The translations under genes and the position numbers were made by a program. The notes below the pieces were generated by a model. The model had not been told where the DNA came from. It was given only the letters and a program-made list of their open reading frames with translations, and did not search any database. A stretch of 64,000 nt of DNA from Planctomycetota bacterium (GTDB taxonomy: Bacteria; Planctomycetota; Planctomycetia; Pirellulales; Pirellulaceae). The DNA lies in the NCBI GenBank assembly GCA_026692865.1, contig JAPLNI010000058.1, positions 186,001 to 250,000 of the forward strand, written 5' to 3'. Positions 17,954 to 26,663 of this stretch are shown piece by piece (positions within the stretch are counted from its first letter, which is position 1; each line of letters begins with the position of its first letter).

Positions 17954-19699
17954 GTGGGGAAACTGATAGCAGCCGAATGGGACGATCGCGAGCTGAGAAT
18001 GATCTCGGTCAATACGACCGGCAAGTCATTCGTGGTGGACCAAGTTCTCGCGGCACCACTCCGCGTTCCAATTTCTACTGCGAAGTCGACTGATGAAGGC
18101 GTCGCAGAGCCAGCGACCGCTGCCCCAAGCGATAGTGAGATCTCTCTTGTCATGCGTCGGCTCGTCTCTCAAGTAGGCGGGGCGGGTTCTAAAGTCTTCC
18201 TTAACATCGCACGAAGCAAAGCAGAGCTCAGGAATTTTTCGCTTCCACAAGCATCCGTTGACGACCTGCCCGACATGGTTCGATTTGCAGCGATGCGTCA
18301 GTTCGCAAACCTCGGCGATACGTGGCCGATTGATTTCTTGGTGCTGCCTAAGACTCCGATACAAATTTCACCAGGCAATGATGCTTCCGATGCTAGTAAA
18401 TCTGCTACCGCTTCCGAAGATAGTTCGATCGAAGTGCTTGCGACTTCAGTACCGCCATCTTTGGTGGCTAGTTTAAGACGCATTTGTAGCGACGCCGGAG
18501 TCGAGTTGGCTCATCTAGGACTTCGCCCGGTTTCAACCGCTTCGTTGACGATCGCTCCGGAAAAACAAATCGTTGCACCGGATGAGACCGTATTGGTAAT
18601 CGATGTTTCGCCGGATGAAGCGGAATTGATTGTCATGGAACGCCACCAAGTAGTCTTCATCCGAACGGTCAGATTGTCTCCGTCGAGTGACGGTTCGCTT
18701 CCAAAGTTGCCTGCTGCGGAAGTCAAACGAACGTTGATCGCGGCGATGAACTCTCGAACGGGTATCACTGTTCAGAGAATCATCCTGTGGGGAAGCCATC
18801 AAGAGATGAACAGTATGGTCGCAGAGTGGGCCGGTGCTGTCTCGCTTCCTATTGAATGTATCGACCCGTTTTCGATTGTGTCTCGCAAGTCATCGAGTGA
18901 ACGAAAAGGTTCTGATAATCAACCAAGCGATGATAAAGCGGAGGTACAATCGGCCCGGTTTGCACCGCTACTTGGATTGTTGCTTCAACGACAAATCGGG
19001 GCTCCGCCGCTTCAAGTGTTGGGACTTACGATTCGCGAGGCAACTCCACAAGTAACTCCTTGGTCCCCTTTGACAATTAACTTCCTCGCACCTAGGCAGC
19101 GAACAGTGCAGCGTAAGCCGATCCGTCAGTACGCACTCGGAGCGACTGCGGCTGGATTGCTTTTGGCGGGTTCTCTCTGGTGGTACCGATCCTCGCATGC
19201 GAGTCTTGATAGCGAGATTGCCGATTTGCGATCGCAAGTATCATCGAAAGATGGACCAATGAAGCTGGCTCAAAAAAACAGTAGCGATTGGCAAAAGATA
19301 CGTAAATTCCTAGAAGGAGATATCCAGTGGTTGGATCAACTGGAGTATTTGTCTTCCAAAGCTTTACCGTCAGAACAAATGCTGATGGGTGACACGGTCC
19401 TGACAATTGAACCCGCAAGCAATCGAGGAATTGTAGGAACGCGTGTCGCATTAAGTTCGCCCGAACTGGAGCCTGTGCTTGAAGAAAAACTACGCGACGG
19501 GGAGCATCAGGTTGGAGCGAAAGGTGTTAACCGAAGCTCGGATGCGAACACCATTTATCCGTGGATCGTCGAGCCTGAATTAGTTATCAGCCCAAACAAA
19601 AGCATCGATCCAATTAATTGGAAAGCAAGTGCGTTGAACACTCCGAAGTCTACAGAAGATAACAGTCCCGCCGAAGTAGAAACCGAGGTGACCAAGTGA
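17954..19699 (+). CDS. gspL: GspL/PilM-like secretion platform protein
   Basis: Bitopic inner-membrane protein expected to bridge GspE and GspM. The N-terminal 400 residues have the actin-like GspL/PilM layout: GKLIAAEWDDRELRMI, then the pair LNIARSKAELRNFSLP and DDLPDMVRFAAMRQF, which is the PilM pattern, and DETVLVIDVSPDEAELIVME. One membrane segment (YALGATAAGLLLAGSLWWY, about residue 400) precedes a periplasmic coiled region. 581 residues, longer than typical GspL. Start codon is GTG. It begins 37 bp after gspK, and its stop overlaps the next start as GTGA. Confidence 0.85.
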   Translation: MGKLIAAEWDDRELRMISVNTTGKSFVVDQVLAAPLRVPISTAKSTDEGVAEPATAAPSDSEISLVMRRLVSQVGGAGSKVFLNIARSKAELRNFSLPQASVDDLPDMVRFAAMRQFANLGDTWPIDFLVLPKTPIQISPGNDASDASKSATASEDSSIEVLATSVPPSLVASLRRICSDAGVELAHLGLRPVSTASLTIAPEKQIVAPDETVLVIDVSPDEAELIVMERHQVVFIRTVRLSPSSDGSLPKLPAAEVKRTLIAAMNSRTGITVQRIILWGSHQEMNSMVAEWAGAVSLPIECIDPFSIVSRKSSSERKGSDNQPSDDKAEVQSARFAPLLGLLLQRQIGAPPLQVLGLTIREATPQVTPWSPLTINFLAPRQRTVQRKPIRQYALGATAAGLLLAGSLWWYRSSHASLDSEIADLRSQVSSKDGPMKLAQKNSSDWQKIRKFLEGDIQWLDQLEYLSSKALPSEQMLMGDTVLTIEPASNRGIVGTRVALSSPELEPVLEEKLRDGEHQVGAKGVNRSSDANTIYPWIVEPELVISPNKSIDPINWKASALNTPKSTEDNSPAEVETEVTK

Positions 19700-20886
19700 C
19701 ACCACGTGAAAAAGTTCTTTCTGTTGGAGTAGCTATCGCGGTCTCATTCGTAGTTGGCAACTATGGCCTACAATCGATTCGCAAAGGCATGGAAGTTAAG
19801 TCGAACGAAGTTGATCGACTTCGTAGCGAGCTCACGCGACGAGATACGGTTATCACCGATGGCTTGCTGGATCGATTGAAAATCAATCGAGTTGCTAATG
19901 GGTCTCTTCCAACGAATCGAGAGCAGGCGGCAGCCGATTATCGAAGCTGGCTGATCACTTTGATCAACGATGCGGGGTTATCCCAATCGAAACAGACTTT
20001 CATCGGTGATACCGACGAGAAAGGGGTTTATCGAAAGCTGAAGTTCTCGATCTCGGGACGCGGCACGATTGAGAATCTTACCAAGCTCTTGCATCAGTAT
20101 TACTCGAAAGACTATCTGCACCGAATCTCGCAATTGAAAATCTCATTGGTGCCTCGAGAAGCTTATCAGTTGGACATAAACCTTGTTAGCGAAGTTCTCG
20201 CAGTCGATGCCGCATCGGCGACTCAAAAGGAACCAGCCACAACATCTCATCGCGTTACAAAGTCGATCAAGCAATACGATAAAGCAATCGTAGGCCGTAA
20301 TCTTTTCTCGCCGGTCAACCATCAACCCAAGCTTGCAGAGACCGCTTCTGCTCAAGCGATCAAGGGAGAATCTATCGACTTCAAGCCAAGCGTTTCCGAT
20401 TCTGATCCCGGTCAATCCGTGCGATTTGAAATCATCGGCGAGCATCCACCCGAGATGCAAATCGATCGCGTAACAGGAGCTTTGACTTGGACTCCGCAAG
20501 CAACTGGGAATACTGATGTCATGATCCGAGCGATCGATAGTGGTTTGCCATCAACTTATGCCGATCAGAAAGTGACTATCGCCGTGAGCGATCCACCTCC
20601 ACCAGTTGCTCCACCCAAACCTGAACCGAAAATGGATGTTGCAGCCCAGTCGTTTGTGAGCGCTTTTGTAGCCGGTCGCGAAGGACCTAAAGCATGGGTG
20701 CGATCGCGAATGGACGGCAAGACGATCTACTTGAAAAAAGGAGATCAGCTATCGCTCGGTAGTGTCGAAGGGACTGTCGTTAGCGTTGGAGCTAACTATA
20801 TTGAGCTAGAGACCGAAGGGGTCAAATGGACAGTGGGTCTCGATGAGAGTCTTGCTGATGCTTATCAGCGGATGAAGACCGATTGA
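19696..20886 (+). CDS. GspM/PilO-like protein fused to an Ig-like and a GspC/PilP-like domain
   Basis: Three parts are visible. Residues 1-150 resemble GspM/PilO: a cytoplasmic stub, a membrane helix (VLSVGVAIAVSFVVGNYGL), a coiled coil and a small ferredoxin-like domain. Residues about 225-305 read like a cadherin-like/putative-Ig (He_PIG) domain: VSDSDPGQSVRFEIIG, the 'IDRVTGALTWTP' signature, VMIRAIDSG. After a proline linker, residues 320-390 match the GspC/PilP homology region (AWVRSRMDGKTIYLKKGDQL, GTVVSVGANYIELETEG). The fusion would supply GspM and GspC functions in one chain. GTG start overlapping the gspL-like stop by 4 nt. Last gene of the operon. Confidence 0.8.
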   Translation: MTPREKVLSVGVAIAVSFVVGNYGLQSIRKGMEVKSNEVDRLRSELTRRDTVITDGLLDRLKINRVANGSLPTNREQAAADYRSWLITLINDAGLSQSKQTFIGDTDEKGVYRKLKFSISGRGTIENLTKLLHQYYSKDYLHRISQLKISLVPREAYQLDINLVSEVLAVDAASATQKEPATTSHRVTKSIKQYDKAIVGRNLFSPVNHQPKLAETASAQAIKGESIDFKPSVSDSDPGQSVRFEIIGEHPPEMQIDRVTGALTWTPQATGNTDVMIRAIDSGLPSTYADQKVTIAVSDPPPPVAPPKPEPKMDVAAQSFVSAFVAGREGPKAWVRSRMDGKTIYLKKGDQLSLGSVEGTVVSVGANYIELETEGVKWTVGLDESLADAYQRMKTD

Positions 20887-21042
20887 TTGAAAACGACCCT
20901 CTCGCGAAAATGTCCCAAGTAGCAGCGTTTCTCCGAAAAACGTTGTTGACTTGCGTCTTAGTGAAAAGCACTATGTGGTTTGCTCGCGACTGCGGAGAGA
21001 CGCAGCGACAGGACGACATGCGTCTGCCGAGAGGCAGCTACC

Positions 21043-21264
21043 TTAGATCACACCGCCGTGGACGCGGAAGGGAGTCATGTGGTCAGGTTGATCGAGGAAC
21101 CAGAATCGTTCCCATTCTTGTACCAACGCACGGAGGTTTTCCGAGGTGTAAATCAGTTGCTCGGCCCGTCGTTGCGGGATTGCCGAGTAGGCTGGAATAA
21201 TGCAACCAACCATCGGCATCAAGCTACTGCAAACCAGCAACATCCAGCACAATTGTCGTCGCAT
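21043..21264 (-). CDS. Very small predicted lipoprotein
   Basis: 73 residues. A signal peptide (MRRQLCWMLLVCSSLMPMVG) ends directly before a Cys, fitting a lipobox (MVGC) for lipid attachment. The mature part has the amphipathic EQLIYTSENLRALVQEWERFWFLDQPDHMTPFRVHGG. A strong AGGAGG lies 8 nt before the ATG, which is rare in this window and supports a real gene. I believe similar short proteins occur widely in planctomycetes but cannot check here. It sits 76 bp downstream of the HU-like gene on the same strand. Function unknown. Confidence 0.82.
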   Translation of the reverse strand: MRRQLCWMLLVCSSLMPMVGCIIPAYSAIPQRRAEQLIYTSENLRALVQEWERFWFLDQPDHMTPFRVHGGVI

Positions 21265-21340
21265 AGAAAATTCCTCCTTGAATTTGGCGACCTCATCCTA
21301 AGGTCCACCTCGATCATCTACTAAACTGTAATTTCATCCG

Positions 21341-21742
21341 CTATTCTTCGTCAGGAAGTGCTTGATCCAGTTCTCCGGAAGCTGCAGCAGCGCGAATCTT
21401 ATCCGCGATCGCCGATCCTTCCATTGACTTAACCAAGCTCTCCATCTCTTTTCCGGGCTTGAACGTCACCACAAATTTCTCTGGGACCTCCACCTGGTGG
21501 CCCGTCCGAGGGTTTCGTGCTTTCCGTGCTGCTCGTGGTCTGACCTGAAAAACTCCAAAGTTCCTCAGCTCAACCCGACCTTCGACGACCAAGGTTTCGA
21601 TTATCGAATCAAAAGTCCGTTGTACGATTCGCTTGATCTCAAGCTGCGTAAGCCCGGTTTCTTCCGAAATCGCCTTTACGATCTCCTTTTTCGTCACGAC
21701 GCTTTCTCCCGTTTGGCTAGCCGGCGAATCGCCGTAACTCAT
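21341..21742 (-). CDS. HU/IHF-family DNA-binding protein
   Basis: Nucleoid protein that bends DNA. The HU fold is clear: [35 protein letters not shown], then [33 protein letters not shown], which includes the GxF/RxGRNPxTG-like arm that enters the minor groove. The ~90-residue core has a 15-residue N-terminal extension and a 30-residue Ala/acidic tail ([18 protein letters not shown]), giving 133 residues. A GTG just before TKKE is an alternative start. Whether it acts as HU or as an IHF subunit cannot be told. Confidence 0.94.
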   Translation of the reverse strand: MSYGDSPASQTGESVVTKKEIVKAISEETGLTQLEIKRIVQRTFDSIIETLVVEGRVELRNFGVFQVRPRAARKARNPRTGHQVEVPEKFVVTFKPGKEMESLVKSMEGSAIADKIRAAAASGELDQALPDEE

Positions 21743-22014
21743 TCACTGACTTGTGTTTAGTCGAGTTTCGAGTGTAAGCCTTGCGGAATCGTGCGTCAAG
21801 GTCCCGGCAAAAAGCCAGGAATCCGGGGGCGAAAGTCATTTTGACGGTTCGAACCCAAATCCTGAATCTGCCTGACTATCTTTTTATCGGCCTCCCAAGC
21901 CTCATACTTGATTTAATCTGATTAAGCCGCAAAGTTTTACATTTTGGTAGTTGGATCGACGCTGGTAATGACAGCTAATCTTTCATCCGAGCCAAACTCT
22001 CGAGTAACCGGTCT

Positions 22015-22101
22015 TGAGCCGCCGGCGCTAGCCGCGTTGTTGGACGCTCCCGCGCAAGCGAATGGTTGGTCTTTCGAGCACGGCTAGCGCCTGAGGCTGA
22101 G
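22015..22101 (+). repeat. Dispersed palindromic repeat, family A, copy 3 (intergenic)
   Basis: Arms TGAGCCGCCGGCGCTAGCC (22015-22033) and GGCTAGCGCCTGAGGCTGA (22082-22100) with a 48-bp spacer. It lies 30 bp downstream of the scpA stop. Unlike copies 1 and 2 it is outside any coding region and has a different spacer. Confidence 0.85.
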
Positions 22102-22130
22102 TTTCTTATCAACGCTGTCGCATACGTGCC

Positions 22131-22946
22131 TTACCGCGGTCGCATTGGAAGATTCGATAGCTTTACCTGTTCGTCGCGAAGATTGTCTATTTCGGCAATG
22201 TCTAGCGATGGAGAGAAATCGGGGCCAGGCGTCAGCCACATCGGTCCGTCGGTTCCCGTTTGTTCCGCTCGAAGACCGTGATGTCGAGTCAACTCCAATG
22301 TTGCAAGGAACATCCCGACTAAAGCACTCTTATGTTGGCCCGCTTCGAACAGCGATTGTAGTTCAACTCGTTTCTTAGCTTTGACTAGCCCATGTATACG
22401 ATTCATGTAACTGTGAATTGGTGTTTCATCATAAACGATCTGAGTGGTCGGGGCCGGTTGCCGTTCGCGAAGAATTCTTCCGAACGCGCTCACCAAATCC
22501 CAAATTTCAATTCCCACTATCGTTTGTTCAACGGGGGCTTTTTGCGGCGTCGGTTGATCGATAGCACGCCTCGTATAACGAAGTTGCCAGTCGCGACCGC
22601 GTTCGTCAAGGATCCCGGCCAAGTCTCGATAGCGTCGGTAATCGATCAGTCGTTTGACAAGTTCGTCGGATGGATCTTCCAAGATCTCGGCGGCTTCTTC
22701 TTTCGAAGGCTCACTCGAGGGGAGAACGTCACGTGCCTTCATTTCGATCAGCAAGCCAATCGGCTCCAGAAAATCAGCCACCGAATCGATATCGATTTCT
22801 TGAAGGACTTCTAAGAAGTTCAGGTACTGAGCCGTTACCTTTGCCAAAGATAAATCGGTGACTTCTAATTCCTCGCGTCGCACCAAGTACAACAGCAAGT
22901 CCATCGGACCACCGAAGATACTGAGTTCAACTGCGAAATTTACCAT
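22131..22946 (-). CDS. scpA: Segregation and condensation protein ScpA
   Basis: Kleisin subunit that, with ScpB, closes the Smc ring for chromosome condensation. The N-terminus has the family pattern VNFAVELSIFGGPMDLLLYLVRREELEVTDLSLAKVTAQYL. It is followed by DSVADFLEPIGLLIEMKARDVLP and, near the C-terminus, VGMFLATLELTRHHGLRAEQ, the winged-helix end that binds the Smc head. 271 residues from the ATG at 22946, a normal length; a GTG three codons upstream is less likely. scpB is not adjacent. Confidence 0.94.
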   Translation of the reverse strand: MVNFAVELSIFGGPMDLLLYLVRREELEVTDLSLAKVTAQYLNFLEVLQEIDIDSVADFLEPIGLLIEMKARDVLPSSEPSKEEAAEILEDPSDELVKRLIDYRRYRDLAGILDERGRDWQLRYTRRAIDQPTPQKAPVEQTIVGIEIWDLVSAFGRILRERQPAPTTQIVYDETPIHSYMNRIHGLVKAKKRVELQSLFEAGQHKSALVGMFLATLELTRHHGLRAEQTGTDGPMWLTPGPDFSPSLDIAEIDNLRDEQVKLSNLPMRPR

Positions 22947-23119
22947 TAGCCACACACAACTCTTTGGAGTGCTGGGAATTGTCCCAGCTTGGGGGAAATC
23001 GATCGAGCGAAAAAGCGAAAGTTATGTTTGCACTACTGATCCCGGATTAACAATCGTTAATTGAGTCTCGAAGAGGCGACGAGACGCCGCACTCAAAATG
23101 TAATGGTCACACGTTAAAA

Positions 23120-24835
23120 TTACCGCGTTACACCGACTGAAAAGTTGAATACCTGTTTTTGATCTCCAGGAGCATATTGAACTGGTACTGCGAAGTCGAA
23201 CGCAAGTGGTGCTGGACCAAGGGCCGGCATCGCTACGCGAAATCCGAGACCAGGGGCAACGCGGAAGTTGCGCCAATTAAACTCAATATCTTGTTCGATG
23301 GTTCCGTAATCGCAAAAGGCAACCATTCGGACCATGTCGTCCGCGGTGATTGGAAACAAATACTCAAGTGAACCGATAAACTGAAATCGACCACCGACTT
23401 GGATATCGCTTTCAACCGGGCTTGCTCCACGGAATCGGAAACCTCTGAGAGTGGAAAAACCACCGGCAAAGAAGTTTTCGAAGACTGGAGTGTCTGATCC
23501 CGAGAGACCAACCCGCCAAGCGGAAGTTAGTGTCTGTCGGCCTGTTCCATCCGCTCGTTCGCGGATCAAGAAGTAGCGGCTAAAATTGACTTGTCCGCGA
23601 GGGAAATCAAACTCGCCGAATCCTTGATCGTAAATCATTTCCAGATAGTGACCTTCGGTTGGCATGAATGGGCTATCGCGAGTCGAATGAATCAGGCTAA
23701 CGCGTCCTGTGTAAAGATCGCTACTGCCTGCAGTCCGATTCAAAGCCGGGACAAGGTTGTTTCTTAAGTTTGACATGTTCACATCTTCGGCTCGCAGTTC
23801 TGTCGATAGCGAAAGATCCGGAGTGACTTCGTAGCCGAGTGCAACACGTCCGCCCAAACGCTGTTCAGTCCAATCGCGATAGAATCGAGTGAAGAAAAAG
23901 CCTCCGACCGACAGACTAAACGGCGAGTAACCGAAAAGGTTTGGCTCGGTCCAATTGATCGTATATCGCTGGACTTGATTACCTGGCACGAGTTCTAATC
24001 GGAAGTTTTGTCCACCACCACGAAACGCGCCGTTGAACATCTCGCCTGGTCTTTTAGGGAAATTGAACAAGTCAAAATTGCGCTCTTCGAGAGTAATGTT
24101 GCCCGCGACTCCCAAGTCACTATTGACCGAACCACCAAGCATAAACCTTCCCGTGTTCCCTTCTTGAACAAACACATCCACGGGAACGTCTCGGATGCGA
24201 GGACTGTAGGTTGGAGCCGACGGTTGAGCAAGAGAAATACTTGGTTCGTAGGGGAATGCTGGTTGGGTGTACGGAATAGAACCGTTGATCGAATCGGAAG
24301 GGGACTGAGATTGAGCTGGAATAAACGCTTGAGGAGGTGCTACTTGATTCTGCGGCACCATGTTTGGTTGGCCGAAAGCAACAGGCGCACCGCCTCCGTA
24401 GAGACCAGTATCGTTTGGGTAAGTATTCTGAATCGGATATCCCGAGGAAGGAACGCCCGTTCCCTGGGGATTCGATGTTGTCGACTGCGGAGAGGCAGGC
24501 GTACCAAAGACTGGCTGCGGTGCCGGAGTTGCGTAGACACTCGGAGGCGGAAACGCACCTGGAACCGAGCTAGGAACTGAATTTGGAATTTGGCCCGTAC
24601 CTGGGATAGCTCCGGGATAAGTCGGCGGGGGAAGGACGCCTTGGTTAGGAACTTGCGGTTGAGCGAACCCAAATTGCTGGGCGCGTGTTATTTGCGACAC
24701 GCTGACCAAGCACATGCACGCGAGGAAAACGCGCAGGCATGTAACTCCAACCAGCGAATGCGATCGGCGCACAGCCGGCGAGCGTTGCGTCGATGTCGGT
24801 GCATTGGCTAGCGTGCTCGATTGTTTACGATGCAT
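23120..24835 (-). CDS. Omp85/BamA-type outer-membrane barrel protein without POTRA repeats
   Basis: An exported protein: basic n-region, then LVGVTCLRVFLACMCLVSVSQITRA, followed by about 150 residues rich in Pro, Gln and Gly. From SPRIRDVPVDVFVQEGNTGR on it reads as the end of a BamA POTRA5 plus a 16-strand Omp85 barrel: GNITLEERNFDLFNFP, NWTEPNLFGYSPFSLSVGG, STRDSPFMPTEGHYLEM, the L6 motif variant LRGFRFRG (usually VRGY/F), and a late GLGFRVAMPALGPAPLAFDFAVPV strand. Four or more POTRA domains are missing and sit on the gene just upstream. It ends VTR rather than an aromatic residue. A GTG at 24877 is an alternative start. Confidence 0.9.
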   Translation of the reverse strand: MHRKQSSTLANAPTSTQRSPAVRRSHSLVGVTCLRVFLACMCLVSVSQITRAQQFGFAQPQVPNQGVLPPPTYPGAIPGTGQIPNSVPSSVPGAFPPPSVYATPAPQPVFGTPASPQSTTSNPQGTGVPSSGYPIQNTYPNDTGLYGGGAPVAFGQPNMVPQNQVAPPQAFIPAQSQSPSDSINGSIPYTQPAFPYEPSISLAQPSAPTYSPRIRDVPVDVFVQEGNTGRFMLGGSVNSDLGVAGNITLEERNFDLFNFPKRPGEMFNGAFRGGGQNFRLELVPGNQVQRYTINWTEPNLFGYSPFSLSVGGFFFTRFYRDWTEQRLGGRVALGYEVTPDLSLSTELRAEDVNMSNLRNNLVPALNRTAGSSDLYTGRVSLIHSTRDSPFMPTEGHYLEMIYDQGFGEFDFPRGQVNFSRYFLIRERADGTGRQTLTSAWRVGLSGSDTPVFENFFAGGFSTLRGFRFRGASPVESDIQVGGRFQFIGSLEYLFPITADDMVRMVAFCDYGTIEQDIEFNWRNFRVAPGLGFRVAMPALGPAPLAFDFAVPVQYAPGDQKQVFNFSVGVTR

Positions 24836-24998
24836 AGCAAGTGGGGCCGAGGAGAGTGATGGGTTACTGGATTGCACTGCGTTTGTATTCGACTAGTTAA
24901 GCGATCAGGATAAGGCTACAGCTAAATTCAATCGACTATGTCTAGGTGATTCAGTCTAGGTGATTCAGCATGGTCGAAAGCGATTTGGAGTTGTAACA

Positions 24999-26489
24999 CT
25001 ACTGTGTTCCGAAGTTATCTGACTCGTCCGGTGGCTGGACTTCAATTCTTGGAGGGCTTCCATCGGCCGCGTTGCTATTGAAAATTGTGGATGCTTGCAA
25101 TCGACGCTCGCCGTTTTCCATCTCCACCGAACTGATAATTCTTCCAGGTCGAATATTTCCCAGCCTGTTTCGCACTACGTTGCTTTTCGTGAATGCGGCG
25201 TCGCCATCGATGTGAACTCGTACGTCACTCGCACGGTACACATCGCCTTCAGCAATTGAATAAAGCACATCAACTTGATCGTTGGGAAGATACTTCAAAC
25301 GCCCAGTAATGTCAGCAAAAATGAACCCTTTTTCACCATAGACGTCGCGAATGATTCGCTCGTCGTAGTTCTTATATGCTTGGTTGAATGGCTGGTTGGA
25401 TTTGATCTTTAAAAGTCCTTCCAACTCTTGTGTTGTGTAGAACTGGTTACCCGCAATCTCAACATTTCGAATCGAGTAGCGTTTTCCTTCCGAAACCACA
25501 AAGGTCAGGTAGATCCACTTACCGCTTTCGTCATAGTCGATGCGATGATCGACTCTCGCATCAAAGTAGCCAAGCCCACGATAGTAGTTTAGAAGTCGCT
25601 CTTTATCATCGGAAATACTTTCCGGGGAGGCTTTATTAAACGCGTACGATGTGACTCCGTAGCGAGCATCACGACTCTTGATCTTCGCTTTCAGTAAGCT
25701 TTCCTCGAAAGCTACATTACCAATGAACTTAATGTCCCAAATGCGTTCGACAGGACCTTCACTGATCTTAAAAACAATGTCTCTTTGGCCAGGCGCGTTT
25801 CCTGAGACAACTTGGACATCTGCGTTGTTAAAGCCTTTATCTTGGTAGTATTCGATAAGCCGACTCGCGGCCGCATTGACTGAACTGGGACCACACGGAT
25901 CACCGACATCCAGCCCGCAATGCTTCTTCAATTGCTTATCGTCGACCGCTTGATTGCCATGAAAAAGCACACTTGTTACGGTCGGCTTCTCGCGTACGAC
26001 TAGGCGAATATGAACGCCTTCGCTAGTTTCGGTGAAGAAGGGTTCGATGCGATCAAAAAGCCCTGATCGGTATAGCTCGCCAATGTCACGATGAAATGCA
26101 TCACGATCGTAAAGGCGGTCAGCCCGTGACTGCATTAGCGAGAGAATTTTGTGTTCGGATACGGAGCGATTGCCTTCGATGATGACTGAAAGGATCAGTC
26201 GATCTGCTTTGCTATCGGCAATTTGGGGGCCGCCAGCTTCGTAGACGCGGTCGCGAAACTTCGGCTCATTAAATAGTGGTGTTCCGTCGGCTCCAGGTCC
26301 GCCGCCACCGCCACCCATCTGAGCGATAGCCGGGCTCGAGAACGCGAGCATGAGGAGTGAGCTTTTCATCAGCGATTTGATGACTATCGGATTAACGACG
26401 CGACGGTGCAAATAGAAAGACCAGGCAAGTGACCTCGCAAGAATCTTCGTATTTTGCCATCGAGTACCGTTTGAATCGCCTCGAGCCAT
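24999..26489 (-). CDS. POTRA-repeat protein, N-terminal half of a split BamA
   Basis: Signal peptide near MKSSLLMLAFSSPAIAQ, then a Gly-rich stretch and five POTRA-like repeats beginning at about LILSVIIEGNRSVSEH, VTSVLFHGNQAVDDKQL, IWDIKFIGNVAFEESLL, SIRNVEIAGNQFYTTQEL and ASDVRVHIDGDAAFTKSN. Each is followed by a Y(Y/K)xxxGFxxA-type helix as in BamA. The protein stops just after the fifth repeat's IFNSNAADGSPPRIEVQPP, with no barrel. The barrel is on the next gene 163 bp downstream. ATG 26489 is chosen for its GGGAG at 7 nt; ATG 26369 would give a shorter signal peptide. Together the pair could do the work of BamA. Confidence 0.9.
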   Translation of the reverse strand: MARGDSNGTRWQNTKILARSLAWSFYLHRRVVNPIVIKSLMKSSLLMLAFSSPAIAQMGGGGGGPGADGTPLFNEPKFRDRVYEAGGPQIADSKADRLILSVIIEGNRSVSEHKILSLMQSRADRLYDRDAFHRDIGELYRSGLFDRIEPFFTETSEGVHIRLVVREKPTVTSVLFHGNQAVDDKQLKKHCGLDVGDPCGPSSVNAAASRLIEYYQDKGFNNADVQVVSGNAPGQRDIVFKISEGPVERIWDIKFIGNVAFEESLLKAKIKSRDARYGVTSYAFNKASPESISDDKERLLNYYRGLGYFDARVDHRIDYDESGKWIYLTFVVSEGKRYSIRNVEIAGNQFYTTQELEGLLKIKSNQPFNQAYKNYDERIIRDVYGEKGFIFADITGRLKYLPNDQVDVLYSIAEGDVYRASDVRVHIDGDAAFTKSNVVRNRLGNIRPGRIISSVEMENGERRLQASTIFNSNAADGSPPRIEVQPPDESDNFGTQ

Positions 26490-26663
26490 GTAAAAACTCC
26501 CAGAAAAAAATCGGTCGCGGTCCATCCACGCCATTCCGCCATCAGGGATTAACAAAAACAAGTTGTCGCAGACAATAGCAAAGCACCGTATTGGCCAAAC
26601 ATCTATACTGCTGCATTGTTATATTTGCCCCTAACTTACCCAGACTATTTAGACCCGTAGCTT

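Noticed and set aside
22956-24998. Simple frameshift splitting a single BamA gene
   Set aside because: The second half has its own signal peptide and about 150 extra residues, and there is a 163-bp gap between the two genes, so one indel cannot explain it.
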